Source: Apteryx mantelli (taxonomy: Eukaryota > Chordata > Aves > Apterygiformes > Apterygidae). Taken from it: a stretch of 64,000 bases of DNA. A program made the translations under genes and the position numbers. The notes beneath the pieces are model-generated. The model did not search any database. It was not told the origin of the DNA and saw nothing but the letters and a program-made list of their open reading frames with translations. Every line of letters starts with the position of its first letter. The first letter of the stretch is position 1. Below, one piece after another: positions 36,900-46,360 of the stretch. Location: positions 46,153,684-46,217,683 of the forward strand of contig NC_089982.1 in NCBI RefSeq assembly GCF_036417845.1, given 5' to 3'.

Positions 36900-37790
36900 G
36901 AGAGGCAGTCAAGGCCGGGCCGTGCGCCACGGCTCACCCTGCCCGGCGCCGGGCGCGCTGCGGGCCCGGCCCGGCCCGGCCCGGCCCCCTCCCGCGGCGC
37001 CGCCCGGACCCCCCGGTCGTGCCCCGGCCGCTGCCTCCCCCGGCGCCGCGCTGGGGTCTCGCTGCGGGCAGGGCTCTCAGTAAACCTGCGGGGTCTTGAG
37101 GTTTGGCTGGGGCGGGGGCTTAACGTTATTTTTATTTTTAATGTCTTCCGCCTCCTGTATTTTCTGGCAGAACATTTCACTGTCTTTTAGGCCAGTTTTA
37201 GAAAACTTCTATGGGTTTGCATGTGTATTTAGCTTTTTAAAAGTTCATTATACACGGCTGTTTTAGCCTATAGCCACATATGGCATGCAAATAGAGACCC
37301 CTATAGGAGAATCGTCCTCTCTATTATCCCCACATGTTTGTTCAATATACGTGGCCGGGAAAAAAGGCTCTACTGCTATACATTAAAATATAATTTTACA
37401 TTTTTCTCCCGAATACTTTGGGCAACACGGGGGCTTGTTTCTCCTTTGAACAGCGCTCATGATTAGCAAATAAATGGCTTCGAAATGCCGGCGCAGCGAT
37501 CTCCATTGTTTCGCTAATATATTACTGCTGTTTCCCAAACCGTGCTGCCGGCTGTAGCAGTACCTAGCTCCGAGAGCAGCGGCGACTGCAGGCTCCTGCT
37601 CCCCCGCGGCCTGCCCCGGCAGCGGGCAGCGCCGGCCCTGGGCCCCGCAGGATGCGGCCCCCGGAGGAGCCCCCCGGCCTCCCCCCGCCGGGGGCACCTT
37701 CTGCCTCAAAGCCTGCGGCTCCCAAGGGAGACGTGCCCAGGACCGTAGCTTCAGCCTGGCGGGGCAGCAGCCACAACTTCGAGCTCCCAC
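36900..37790. other. Two small CpG islands flanking an AT-rich motif block
   Basis: CpG-rich blocks at about 36,910-37,080 (with GGCCC tandem units at 36,961-36,986) and 37,540-37,760 bracket the AT-rich 37,110-37,520 segment that holds the E-box/octamer pair. Confidence 0.55.
37270..37300. promoter_or_regulatory. E-box plus octamer motif
   Basis: CATATG (37277-37282) and the octamer ATGCAAAT (37285-37292) are three bases apart within an AT-rich 400-bp block. CCTATAG-type motifs flank them at about 37,267 and 37,300, and the E-box is embedded in a near-CArG sequence CCACATATGG. The octamer is the consensus for POU factors. Function not shown. Confidence 0.3.
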
Positions 37791-39059
37791 GTAAACCTGG
37801 GATGGGATTTATTGGGAGGTTTTGGTTCGGGTTTGTTTCGTGTTTTTTTTCTTTACTTTTACTTTCTTTTTTATTTACTTCCCCCCCTCCCCGTCCTTGC
37901 CCGAGCCCGTGGTATTAGTGGATGTGGTGGGGAGACAAGCATACCGTTTTTACTCATTTAGAAAGGAAATGTTCCTTTTCCTTTCCAGATTACAGATAGA
38001 CACACGCTGCAGCGCTGCGGTATCTTAGGGGATTTATTTTATTTTGCTGCAACAAAGAAGTGGAAGCGCATTTCTTTTTAGGGTCACACAGTACTTTTTT
38101 TCTCCTGGCAAGAGTATTTTACTTCGAGAATCTAATCCTTCAGACAAATACTCTAACATTATCTCTTTTCTCTGGAGACAAGATCAACCGCTTTCTCATC
38201 CGCACCACCCCCCCTTCTTGGTAGTAGCACTGATTGCAACGTACAGCTGGACAAGTGTCAGCCGTCCAAGACTTTGCGAGCAGACGGCAGAGGCTCAAGT
38301 TTATTTATTGAATTACTATTTTTTTTATCTCCTTGGGAAAAACGAGTGTTATGAAACGTACCAAATAATAAAGTAAAAATACATAAAAATAAACATCACA
38401 CGCATGAACTTGGATCCCGCTGAGCCAGGGCTAATATGCAGGGCAGGCTGTGCCTCAGCTCTCAATTAGATGCGATTCATTAGGATTTAATAACAGGTGC
38501 AAAGCCATTTCTCCGCCAGCAGCACTGCCGTTCGGGTAGGGAATCATCCTGCTTTACAGGAGCCTCCAGCTCTCGCGGCTCGGTGTAAAACTGCCTGCCA
38601 CTGCGGGCAGCGGGTGCGAGTGCGCGGGGAAGGCAGCTTGCGCCTCCCGCACCTCAGCGGTGCACTTTGCTTCGCTAATTTCTCCCTGCCAAGACACAAG
38701 GTGGAAATCTGCCTGGCCTTGATATTTATTTTGGAAGACAGACCGAAGGCACCGGGAGAAATACTGCCCAGATAAAGCTAGCGCTGGGCTGGGAAGGAGG
38801 GAGGGCAGCGCCGTCTGCGGAATGCGCCGCTTTTATTTCTGAAGTTGCAAACAAACAATCAAAACACAACCTTGGCGGCAAGCTCCAGAGAAGCCAAAGC
38901 CTCCGGGGGCTAAAAATACAGATTTACAGAGAAGCCGAGCGGAGCCCTGTGCCGCTGCACCCGCATTCCAGCTGGCGGACGGGCCGGGGCTGGGGCTGGG
39001 GCTTGGAAAGCGCTGCCGTGATTACACCCAACTCGAGAGCAGGATGGCTCCTAGCCGTC

Positions 39060-39240
39060 TGATCTGACGTCAACATGTCTCTAGCTCCTCGCTGCAAGAT
39101 AGAGGGAGCAGAGCCGGGGGAGGGAGGGCTCTAATCATTCCCAGATGTCTCTAATAGCAGATATAAAGACTTATATAGTGTCTGAGAATAAATTTGTAAT
39201 CAATGCTCTACAATCGGATCATCAAAGCAACAACATTTCT
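39060..39240. promoter_or_regulatory. Candidate regulatory block with full CRE palindrome
   Basis: The perfect cAMP-response palindrome TGACGTCA is at 39065-39072. The nonamer ATGTCTCTA occurs twice (39074-39082 and about 39143-39151), the second joined to the E-box CAGATG. The block continues as AT-rich, motif-dense sequence to about 39,240. It is about 4 kb downstream of the HAND2 3' end. Confidence 0.3.
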
Positions 39241-39339
39241 GGAGGAAAATGAGGGGGCTGGGGAAGAGGGAGACACACACCACGCTGCTTGGGAAGGAGA
39301 AGAGAGGGCCACAGGGACTTCCTAGAGAGGCGCTGGCCC

Positions 39340-39500
39340 CGCAAATCGCCCAGCTTTGCTAGAATTTATGTGAATATATAATTCAGATAACAACTCTGCT
39401 TTAATCTCCATTGTACAGGGAGAACTGAAACAGCTGAACAGTAATTGGCCAATTAGAAATAGAAAAGATTGGAGCTCGTTTGCAGGGGCATATATTTCAT
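39340..39500. promoter_or_regulatory. Candidate regulatory block with 14-bp palindrome TAATTGGCCAATTA
   Basis: The palindrome at 39442-39455 contains two opposed CCAAT boxes and two homeodomain TAATTG cores. A CAGCTG E-box lies just upstream (39431-39436), and CAGATAAC and CCATTGT (SOX-type) motifs precede it. The surroundings are AT-rich and free of repeats. Confidence 0.3.
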
Positions 39501-40039
39501 GGCCCTCAAAAAAAAATAAAAAAAAATCCCCAAACCCAAAATTAAAAATATATAAAACTTTGATAAGCCCCTCGTTACAGCAAAGGGGATTATGTTTGCA
39601 GGAGAACAGAATGGGTTTCCTTCCCATCGCTACGTGGATGTTTCTTCTGGGTATATTTGTGAGTCGCTGGGCGAGTATGTGTGAAAAAAGGAGGCTTAAG
39701 GTTAGGCTTCCAAGCGCAAGAGGAGAATATTTTGCTTAGGGGTTTTAATATTAACCCTCTTCTCTCTCACCCCCCCCCGCCCACCTTTCAAGATCACGTT
39801 GTCTCAATGGCATCTCCTGGCCGTGTTTATGTCCTTACAGCTGCCCGCGGATGTCTCGGCGCTTGTTCTAGGGGTGTCTGCGGCTTGGACCGAAAGGCCC
39901 CGTTACACCTCTCTGACAACGACAGCAAATTAGTTCTAATTATTACAATAATCTTCTCACGCAGAGAAGAGCTGCCGGGAGTGAGAGTAAAAAAGCCCCC
40001 CATAAATAAATAAAAAATCGTTTTTTCAGCTTATCTTCC

Positions 40040-41870
40040 TGGCCTGCAGGAATGCAGGCATCCCCTGCACGCCCGACGGCGCGGCGGACTCGTAAAACAG
40101 CCCCGCACGACGGGCAGTGCCGGGTCCCGCCGGGGCGCCCCAGCGCTGCCCACTCCCCCGGCAAAGCCGGCGGCAGCTTCGCCCCCTCCGGGCGCCCGGG
40201 CAGCGGGGCTGGCTCCGCGCAGCCTTACGCGCCTCCCCGCAGAGGTGGCAGGGCCTTGGCCATCACCTCCGTCACAGCCAAAAGCGTGAGGAGCCTGGAA
40301 AAAAACACGCTGCTTTCTGCCTCACACGGGCGCCCTCGAGGTCCCCCGGGGCCGGGCGCGGGGTGCTTGGCCCCGCTCCGCGCCTCTCCGCGCCCCGCGC
40401 AGCTTGCCGTGCACGGCGAGGGGACGAGGCGCGCCCCGGGGAGCCGAGGAGACGCACCTCGGGAGGAGAGGGGGGGCGGCCGGGCCGGGGGCACGCAACC
40501 CGAGGGAGTTATGTTGCTGTTTCTCTTCAAGGAAAAAAGAGAAAGAAGAAAAGAGTTATTTTCTTTTGAGGCAGAGCTCAGAGTCCCATTCCCGCAGCCA
40601 TGAATCGAGGCGATCGGCTAAAGTTACCGGTAAAAACGGGGACTGAGCTCATTTGCAAGGACGCAGCTTGAGCTAGCTGCATTCCCCGCCCCCCCGATCC
40701 CCCGTGCCTTCCTCTTTCTCACCCCCCCCCCACCCGCACAACACGGAGAAAGGCCGCGGCAGGGACACGCTGCTGTCCCTGAGTCCCCCTCGCTCCTACG
40801 TGCCGTTCACCCCCCGGCGAGCTCCCCCCAAACCGTCGGTGCCGAGGGCTCAGCGGGCAGGGCCGTCGGGGCCGATGCCCCACCGCAGGGCCGCGGCAGG
40901 CCGGGCGCAGCGCGCCCCTCTTATCAGCCCCTCGGCTCCGCTCACAGAGACCTGGGGCAGCACACTGACATCCCGATCTACCATCAATTCACCTTCTACC
41001 GCGCTGCTTCCCCATTTAGCTTTTAACGTCAAAACCTACATTTTTGTCGGCTCCGGTCTGTCTAGGGCTCTTGTGATTTAGCTCCAGGAATGACTGCTCC
41101 TGAGAAAATGGCAACATCCTCATTACCGAGCAATTAAAAGAGATCCTTCTTAGCGGGCGCAGAGAGGCTCCCAGTTCTGAGAAACTGAACGTTTCGAAAA
41201 GGGAGAATTACCGGCGGGCCCGACGGGGAAGGGGGGCCGCGGGAAGCGCGCGAGCCGCTCCGCACCCGAGCGCGGCCCCGCCGGGCGCAGGGGGCCGCCC
41301 GGGACCCGCAGCCCGCCCGGCCCCGGCCCCGGCCCCGGCCCCGGCCCCGGGTGCCGCCGGCCCAGCGGCCCGTCCAGCCCCCCGGCTGCGGAAGGGCTCG
41401 GGCCGCGGCGCCGAGGGGCCGCGGCGCGCCGCGCTCAGCGCTCGCACCCGTCCCGTTTGCAAACGAAAGCGGAGCTTGGGTGGCGGTGGTGGTGCGGACG
41501 GACAGACGAGGCCCTCCGGTTTATCAGCCGGGCTAGCTAACAGGCAGGGAAAAGAAAACAAGAGGGAGATTCTTCCCTCCAAGTGTTGTAAACAGAGGCA
41601 AGTGCCTGTAAACACAAACCCGCGGCGGAGCGCAGACCCGGGCCGCCTGACCCGACGGCAGAGGAGCACATGGGTTTTGGCTGCTTGCTCCAGCCCCGCC
41701 GCCGAGGCGGCCGCCGGCGCGGGGGCTCCCTTATCTGTTCACGGGCAATTGCACATCTACCTACGCTTGCTGTCGGGTCGCGTCTGCAGCCACTTCCTTC
41801 GGCACGGCGGCGGAGGAAGGCAGGCAGATAGCAGCCCTGGACCTGGAGAGAGAGCCAGCTAGGTTTAAGT
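40040..41870. other. CpG island cluster 3' of HAND2
   Basis: CpG-dense blocks at about 40,050-40,500, 40,740-40,950 and 41,200-41,730. The last contains the CCCCGG hexanucleotide tract. They lie 1.2-3 kb past the HAND2 polyA signal. Open frames are low complexity. Confidence 0.65.
41316..41350 (-). repeat. GGGGCC hexanucleotide repeat, about six units
   Basis: On the plus strand, CCCGG is followed by five perfect CCCCGG units (41,321-41,350). On the minus strand this is the GGGGCC motif, the same unit as the repeat in human C9orf72 intron 1, at a short length. Confidence 0.95.
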
Positions 41871-42479
41871 GGAGCTGATTTAAGTACGGGCTTCAGAGGC
41901 CCGAGGCCGCGAAAGTATGAACCCGGTCCTTATTACGGGAAAGGTGGAAAACTTTGCTCAATCGTGAATAGCCAGGGATACCTAGAACAGGTTCTTTAAG
42001 GTAAAAAACTTTAACTTTTTTTTTCCCTTGTCTGCCTGCGATACCGAGGGAGGTTTTGCACTCCCCGGCGCTGAGTGTCCGAGCGGACTGCTGGAGCCAT
42101 TCCCGGCACCGGGAGCAGAGAAGCCAATGACCTGGCACCAGGAGCCTGGCAAAGGAGGGGGCAGAAAGGGCAGCGGCTACCTACCCAGATAGAGAGGACG
42201 GGAGAGGATATTGCGGGAAGCAGACTGAACATGCTAACAGGAGTCGGAGCACAAGCTGCTGCTAGTTTGGAGACAGAAAAGGGTGGGGAAAAAAAAAAAA
42301 AAAGCTCGCTGTGGCGGACTGGAAACGTGCAAACCAGGAGAGTTTGGGGAGCTACAAAGTTAATATTAAGTTCACCGTAGCTCATTGTAAATCTTACATT
42401 CCCCCCTCCCTCCCCAAATCCCTTGCCTTGTTCGCTCTTTCTGACTTGACGTAAAATTGCCTGTTACATAATCGCTCCT

Positions 42480-42740
42480 AGCAAAGCCCTAAAGCCTCCC
42501 TCGCCTGCCCTCAGCCCTCGCCGGGCCCGGCGACCCCCCTCGGTGGCAGCGCGACCCGGCAGGAGCGGGCCCCCGCCCCGTGCAGCGACCGCGCACCGCC
42601 CGCCGGCCCCGCGCAGCGCGCAGCGCCGATCGCGGCTCCCGCCGGCGCCGGGGCCCGGCCGCGGCGAGAGGGAAAGCGCGCAGCCCTGCGCGGTCGCCTC
42701 CGAGCAGCGTTTGCACCCTCGTCCGTTTCCCGTTAGCAGT
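42480..42740. other. Small CpG island just 3' of HAND2
   Basis: About 0.25 kb of CpG-dense DNA lies 300 bp beyond the HAND2 polyA signal. It is separated from it by an AT-rich stretch (42,860-43,040) ending in a long T run. Confidence 0.6.
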
Positions 42741-43042
42741 CGGTCTCCTGCATGGAAACACCACCACAAGGAATTCCTATTCAGCTCAACTGCCGTTTTA
42801 TGTTCGACACTCACGGGACTGCCGAGATCCCTCCCTCGACCCCTCCTTGCACTCAGTCACTTGTTTAAAAATAAACTTAGGAGCCATCTTTATAATTTAG
42901 TTTACTTCCGAATATTTTAAATATTATGAAAAAAAGCCATAAACAACGCTGTTATTCAAAACATTTTGAGGTATAAAACATAAAAAGATTTGGGTTTTCT
43001 TTTTTTCCTTTTTCTCTCTCTCTTTTTTTTTTTTTTTTTTGT

Positions 43043-43066
43043 AAAAAACACACACAGTGGTTTATT
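43043..43066 (-). terminator. HAND2: HAND2 polyadenylation signal
   Basis: A canonical AATAAA lies on the minus strand at 43066-43061. It is followed within 20 bases by a GT-rich stretch (CACTGTGTGTGTTTTTT), which fits a downstream cleavage-stimulation element. It is the first AATAAA on this strand after the HAND2 stop in an AT-rich tail. The A-run just beyond it (T-run on plus, about 43,022-43,040) could cause internal priming in cDNA libraries, so the precise cleavage base is uncertain. Confidence 0.65.
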
Positions 43067-43613
43067 GAGTACTTACAACGTTTACACCTTCAATATTAAT
43101 TAGATTCCACTTTTTCCCTTACGGACAGAAGTGCACATAACCAATAACTGTTGAAAACATCTTCAAATACTGAACGACCACAACAAAATTACAACACTAA
43201 ATACCGAGTCAACCGAAACATTGGTGCAACTGCTTCTGTTGAAATATAACTTTATAATCCCATGAATATTTATATCCAAAAGGCCAAGTATTAAAGATAC
43301 ACTTCACATACACACTAATGCCAGGGAGGGTTTTTTTCCTTTTCTATGGTTCTTTTTTTTTTCCCGTGTGTTTTATACAGAGCAAATAACATTCACGAAA
43401 CTATTAGAGACGACATTACCCCTTACCAAGCTGGAGTTTCCTCTTCATATTCAAATATGGAATGCTTTTTTCCCTCTCCTTCAAATATCCACATTTTGGG
43501 GGGTTGGGGGAGAAATTGCACATAAATAAACTGGATGATTCCAAATACAAAGAGTCCTCAGAGGAGAGCTCACTACCGAGACTAAGAGGACGGCTCCTCC
43601 AGTCCTGCCGTGC
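43045..43613 (-). other. HAND2: HAND2 3'UTR
   Basis: The stretch between the TGA stop (43614-43616) and the inferred cleavage site is AT-rich, in contrast to the GC-rich gene body. It carries several ATTTA-type elements and a CATTCCA heptamer (43464-43458) matching the seed region of miR-1/miR-206. The end is set by the AATAAA at 43066-43061. Length is about 570 nt; further alternative 3' ends cannot be excluded. Confidence 0.7.
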
Positions 43614-45491
43614 TCACTGCTTGAGCTCCAAAGCCCAGACATGCTGCGGCCAGCCAGTCCTCCCTTTGGTTTTCTTATCGTTGCTGCTAACTGTGCTTTT
43701 CAAGATTTCATTCTGGGGAGACAGGATGCGAAGGGAGAGAGAGAGAGAGGAGAGAGGGAAACAAGATGGGCAAAGAAGAAAAAAAAGGTTAGAGATATTT
43801 CCTTGCTTTCTAGGTCGCTTCTCCCCGGGCCCAAAAGGGAAACCTGATGGGAGGCGCAAGCTCCTGCAGAGGCCTCCGGGCGCGGGGACGAAGCGGAGCG
43901 GGGCCGGCGGCCCCGCGGGGCGCCCTGCGCGCAGAGCCGCGGCGGCGCCCGCGCAACGGCCCCGCGTGTGCGCGGCGCCCTGCGCTTCCCGGCGCAAAAA
44001 GGGCGCCCTGCGGGCCGGGCTTGGCGCCGGCCAAGCCCGCTCAGCCCCTCGCAGCTTGCTTCCCCCGGCCGGCTCGTAAGGGCTGAGTGCGGAGCGGCCC
44101 TGAGATGCGGCGCCTGCAGGCTGCGCGCAGGGCGACCCGCGGGCTCTCACCGGAGCCGGCCGCGAGTTTGGCGGCAGATCGGGCCCCAAGACCCGAACTG
44201 CAGCAAGGTGCGCACTAAATCTTCTCCTTGGAGGCGTGGGGAAGCCTTAGGAGATGTGCACAGGCATGCTGGGCAAAACATTTTAAGTCAGGCCCGTAGT
44301 GGAAAAGCAGCCACCGAAATTGGTGGGAATATTGCCCAAGTGTGCCATAAGGCCTACAAGGAGCGGGCTCATGCTTCCTCGTCAAAGCAGACGCTTGGTC
44401 TCTCGTTAAAAACCACTCGACAAGAACGAATTTAAAGCGCGCGGCGCACGGGCAATAAAGCCCTGCACTGCGAACGAATTATTTGCCAGCAGTCTCAAAA
44501 GCGGGCTGCTTTTCAGTTCAGGTAAACGCGCCTCCAGCCCTTTATTTAAGAGAGCTGAGCGTCGTTTCAGCGCTGCGCAGAGGCTGCGACTTGCAGTCCT
44601 CTGCCGGCGGGATCGCGGCTCGGGACCCGGAACAAGCCGGAGCCCAGGAAGGGAAACCCACCCGGGGGCTGGCGGCCCTAAGGGCTCCCTCCGCGTTTCC
44701 CGCGGCGTCTCCGCGCCTCGTCCCAGGCGGCCGCGAGGCGGATCCGGCCGCTCCGCGAGAGCCGGCGGCAGCGGCCCTGCTCCGCCGTCCCGGGCGCAGC
44801 GCAGCGCGGCGCGGCCGTAGCTGGGCAGGGATGCCCGCGGCCGGGGCGCCACGGGCCCCCCCGCGCACCCAGGACATGCGTCCCGGAGCCGCGCCGCCCC
44901 TGCGGCCCCCGTCCCGTCCCGTCGCAGCGCACTGACCAGCTCTTTCTTCCTCTTCTCCTCCTTCACGTCTGTCTTCTTGATCTCTGCCTTGAAGGCCTCC
45001 GCCTCCCCGTTCTGGTCGTCTTTCGCTAGCAGGTCCATGAGGTAGGCGATGTAGCTCGTGGCCAGGCGGAGGGTTTTGATCTTGGAGAGCTTGGTGTCGG
45101 CGGGCACGTTGGGGATGCACTCGCGCAGCTCCGCGAAGGCGCTGTTGATGCTCTGAGTCCTGCGCCGCTCCTTGCGGTTCGCCGTGCCCCTGCGCTTCAC
45201 CGGCCGGGGCCCCCCGAGCCCGGGCGGGCCGTTCCCGGGCGGCACCCCCCCGTAATGGGAGTGGTCCATGCCCGGCGCCCCGTTGGCGTACTCGGGGCTG
45301 TAGGACAGAGCCATGCTGTAGTCGGGGGGGGACATCTCCGGGTGGCTGCTGATGAGCCAGCCGTGGAAGTAGGGGTTCTCCTCGTGGCCGCAGCGGGTGG
45401 CGGCGGCGGCGGCGGCAGCGGCGGCGGCGGCGAAGGGGTAGCCCTCATGGTGCACCACCGGGTGGTGGGGGAAGCCGCCCACTAAACTCAT
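43614..45491 (-). CDS. HAND2: HAND2, heart and neural crest derivatives expressed 2 (bHLH transcription factor), two coding exons
   Basis: The coding sequence joins exon 1 (45491 down to 44937, 185 codons) and exon 2 (43712 down to 43614, 32 codons plus TGA). This gives 217 residues, the length of mammalian HAND2. The start ATG at 45491-45489 opens [20 protein letters not shown]. An 11-alanine run follows (residues 21-31), then a conserved acidic/Tyr/Pro N-terminal region. The basic region is about residues 100-111 ([12 protein letters not shown]), helix 1 about 112-126, the loop about 127-136 ([10 protein letters not shown]) and helix 2 about 137-155. T112 and S114, the helix-1 sites known to be phospho-regulated in HAND/Twist proteins, are present. 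The protein ends [13 protein letters not shown]. From family knowledge it is a nuclear factor that dimerises with E proteins on E-boxes and specifies heart, limb, branchial-arch and sympathetic lineages. The frame also runs upstream of the ATG, but the extension begins with TTG, so I use the conserved ATG (context GGG before ATG). Identity is certain; exact species is not. Confidence 0.98.
43713..44936 (-). other. HAND2: HAND2 intron 1 (phase 0, 1,224 bp)
   Basis: The donor GTCAGT (44936-44931) and acceptor CTCCCCAG (ending at 43713) give GT...AG boundaries. They join KRKKEL to NEILKSTV without frame disruption. A pyrimidine-rich tract with CTCTCTCT runs (about 43,735-43,755 read on the minus strand) precedes the acceptor. 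About the first 0.9 kb of the intron on the 5' side is CpG-rich and part of the gene's island. The HAND1/HAND2 family has a single intron just after the bHLH/acidic region, as here. Confidence 0.95.
45399..45431 (-). repeat. HAND2: GCC/GCT trinucleotide run encoding 11 alanines in HAND2
   Basis: Eleven consecutive alanine codons (residues 21-31) are ten GCC and one GCT, the latter at 45419-45417. The single interruption would stabilise the tract against slippage. Alanine runs in this part of HAND2 are known to vary in length between vertebrates. Confidence 0.9.
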
Positions 45492-46093
45492 CCCTAGCGC
45501 ACCCCACCCCGCCCCCGGGGGCCCCAAAACAAAGGCTTCCCCTCCCCGCCTGCCCCCGCCGCACCGGCGGGAGACGCTCCCCGCCTCTCGGCCCTCAGCA
45601 CTGCCCCGCCGCCCGCCGCCTCTCCATAGGGCGCTGCTGCAGAGTCCCCGCGGGTGCCCGAGCGATCCCCCCTCCCCAGGCGCCGCCGCCGCCGCTCATG
45701 CGTTGTGCCTCCACCTCCTCCTCCTCCTCGCCCGGGGCTGGGTCTTCGAGGAAGCGCGCAAAAAAAAAAAAGCTACGGAGAGAAGTCGACCAAACAAAAT
45801 GGCTTGGCTTCCCAGCCCGGGATCTTCCTCGCCTCTTGCTTCCCTGCGCTCTCGCCAAGTCCGCCGCGGCCCGGCCGGGTGGTACTTACACGCGGCCCCC
45901 CTCCATCCGCCGCCGGCTCGCGGGCGCGCGGAGCGGGCTGGTGGGCAGGCGGCGGCGGCGGGCGGCGGCGGACGGCGCTCCCCTCGGCCCTGCGCGGCGG
46001 CGGGGCCCGTCAGTGCCCGGCGGGGGCACGCGTCCCTGCCCGCCGCGCCGCGGGGGACCGAGCCCCGGCTCTCCTCTGGGGCATCAGCGCCGC

Positions 46094-46118
46094 TGGGCCG
46101 GGCCGGGCCGGGCCGGGC
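46094..46118. repeat. (GGGCC)n tract in HAND2 leader
   Basis: Four to five tandem GGGCC units on the plus strand are followed by GCG/GGC trinucleotides to about 46,170. In the inferred HAND2 mRNA this is a very GC-rich leader segment likely to be strongly structured. Confidence 0.8.
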
Positions 46119-46235
46119 GCGGCGGCGGAGGCGGCGGCGGCGGGCGGCGGCGGGCGGGCGCGGCGCGGCGCGGGGCACTGGCAGGGCTCCCCGGCACGAT
46201 CTCCATGTACAGCTACATGTTTAGGGCCGCTCGGG

Positions 46236-46360
46236 TTAATATATGTCGTCAGAGGCGGCGCCGGCCAATCGCCGGCGGCCGGGGCGGGGCCGGCGGCCCT
46301 CCGCAATAAAACTTTTTGATGTTCGCCCTGCTAATTGCCCGGCTCCTCTTTTAGGATTGG
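46236..46360 (-). promoter_or_regulatory. HAND2: HAND2 core promoter (TATA, CCAAT, GC boxes)
   Basis: Reading the minus strand, a TATA-like ATATATTAAC lies at 46244-46235. Upstream come a CCAAT-type box (plus-strand CCAAT at 46265-46269), an Sp1-type GC box GGGGCGGGGC (plus strand 46281-46290) and a second CCAAT in minus orientation (46360-46356). This order and spacing is typical of a vertebrate RNA polymerase II promoter and sits about 745 bp upstream of the HAND2 ATG. The start site is predicted near 46,211. The upstream flank also contains AT-rich homeodomain-like cores (CTAATTGC at 46331-46338). Confidence 0.7.

Larger units (their letters stand above)
37800..40030. other. Inter-island stretch with candidate enhancers, no gene
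   Basis: No coding gene. It includes pyrimidine tracts near 37,840-37,900 and TAAT/CAGGTG motifs at 38,455-38,500. The CRE and palindrome blocks at 39,060-39,500 are described separately. It is the nearest AT-rich region downstream of the HAND2 polyA region after the 40-42 kb islands. Confidence 0.4.
44937..46211 (-). other. HAND2: HAND2 exon 1 (5'UTR plus first 185 codons)
   Basis: The coding part is 45491-44937. The leader is inferred to start near 46,211, about 25-30 bases downstream of a TATA-like box, giving a very GC-rich 5'UTR of about 720 nt with GCC/GGGCC tracts and at least two short upstream ORFs. The exon ends in GAGCTG followed by the donor GTCAGT (GT at 44936-44935). The 3' boundary is solid because the protein continues in phase 0 into exon 2. 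The transcription start is inferred from motif spacing only. Confidence 0.75.
43840..46320. other. HAND2: CpG island covering the HAND2 promoter, exon 1 and most of the intron
   Basis: This is the longest GC-rich, CpG-dense block in the window (about 2.5 kb). It includes the leader, the alanine-coding GCC run, exon 1 and the 5' three-quarters of the intron. GC content falls sharply at both ends: AATAAAACTTTTT near 46,305-46,317 and the GA-rich tract near 43,740. Islands of this size over developmental bHLH genes are usually Polycomb-marked when silent. Confidence 0.85.

Noticed and set aside
45492-45527. N-terminal extension of HAND2 by 12 residues
   Set aside because: The in-frame extension starts at a TTG codon. 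The conserved HAND2 start MSLVGGF begins at the ATG at 45491.
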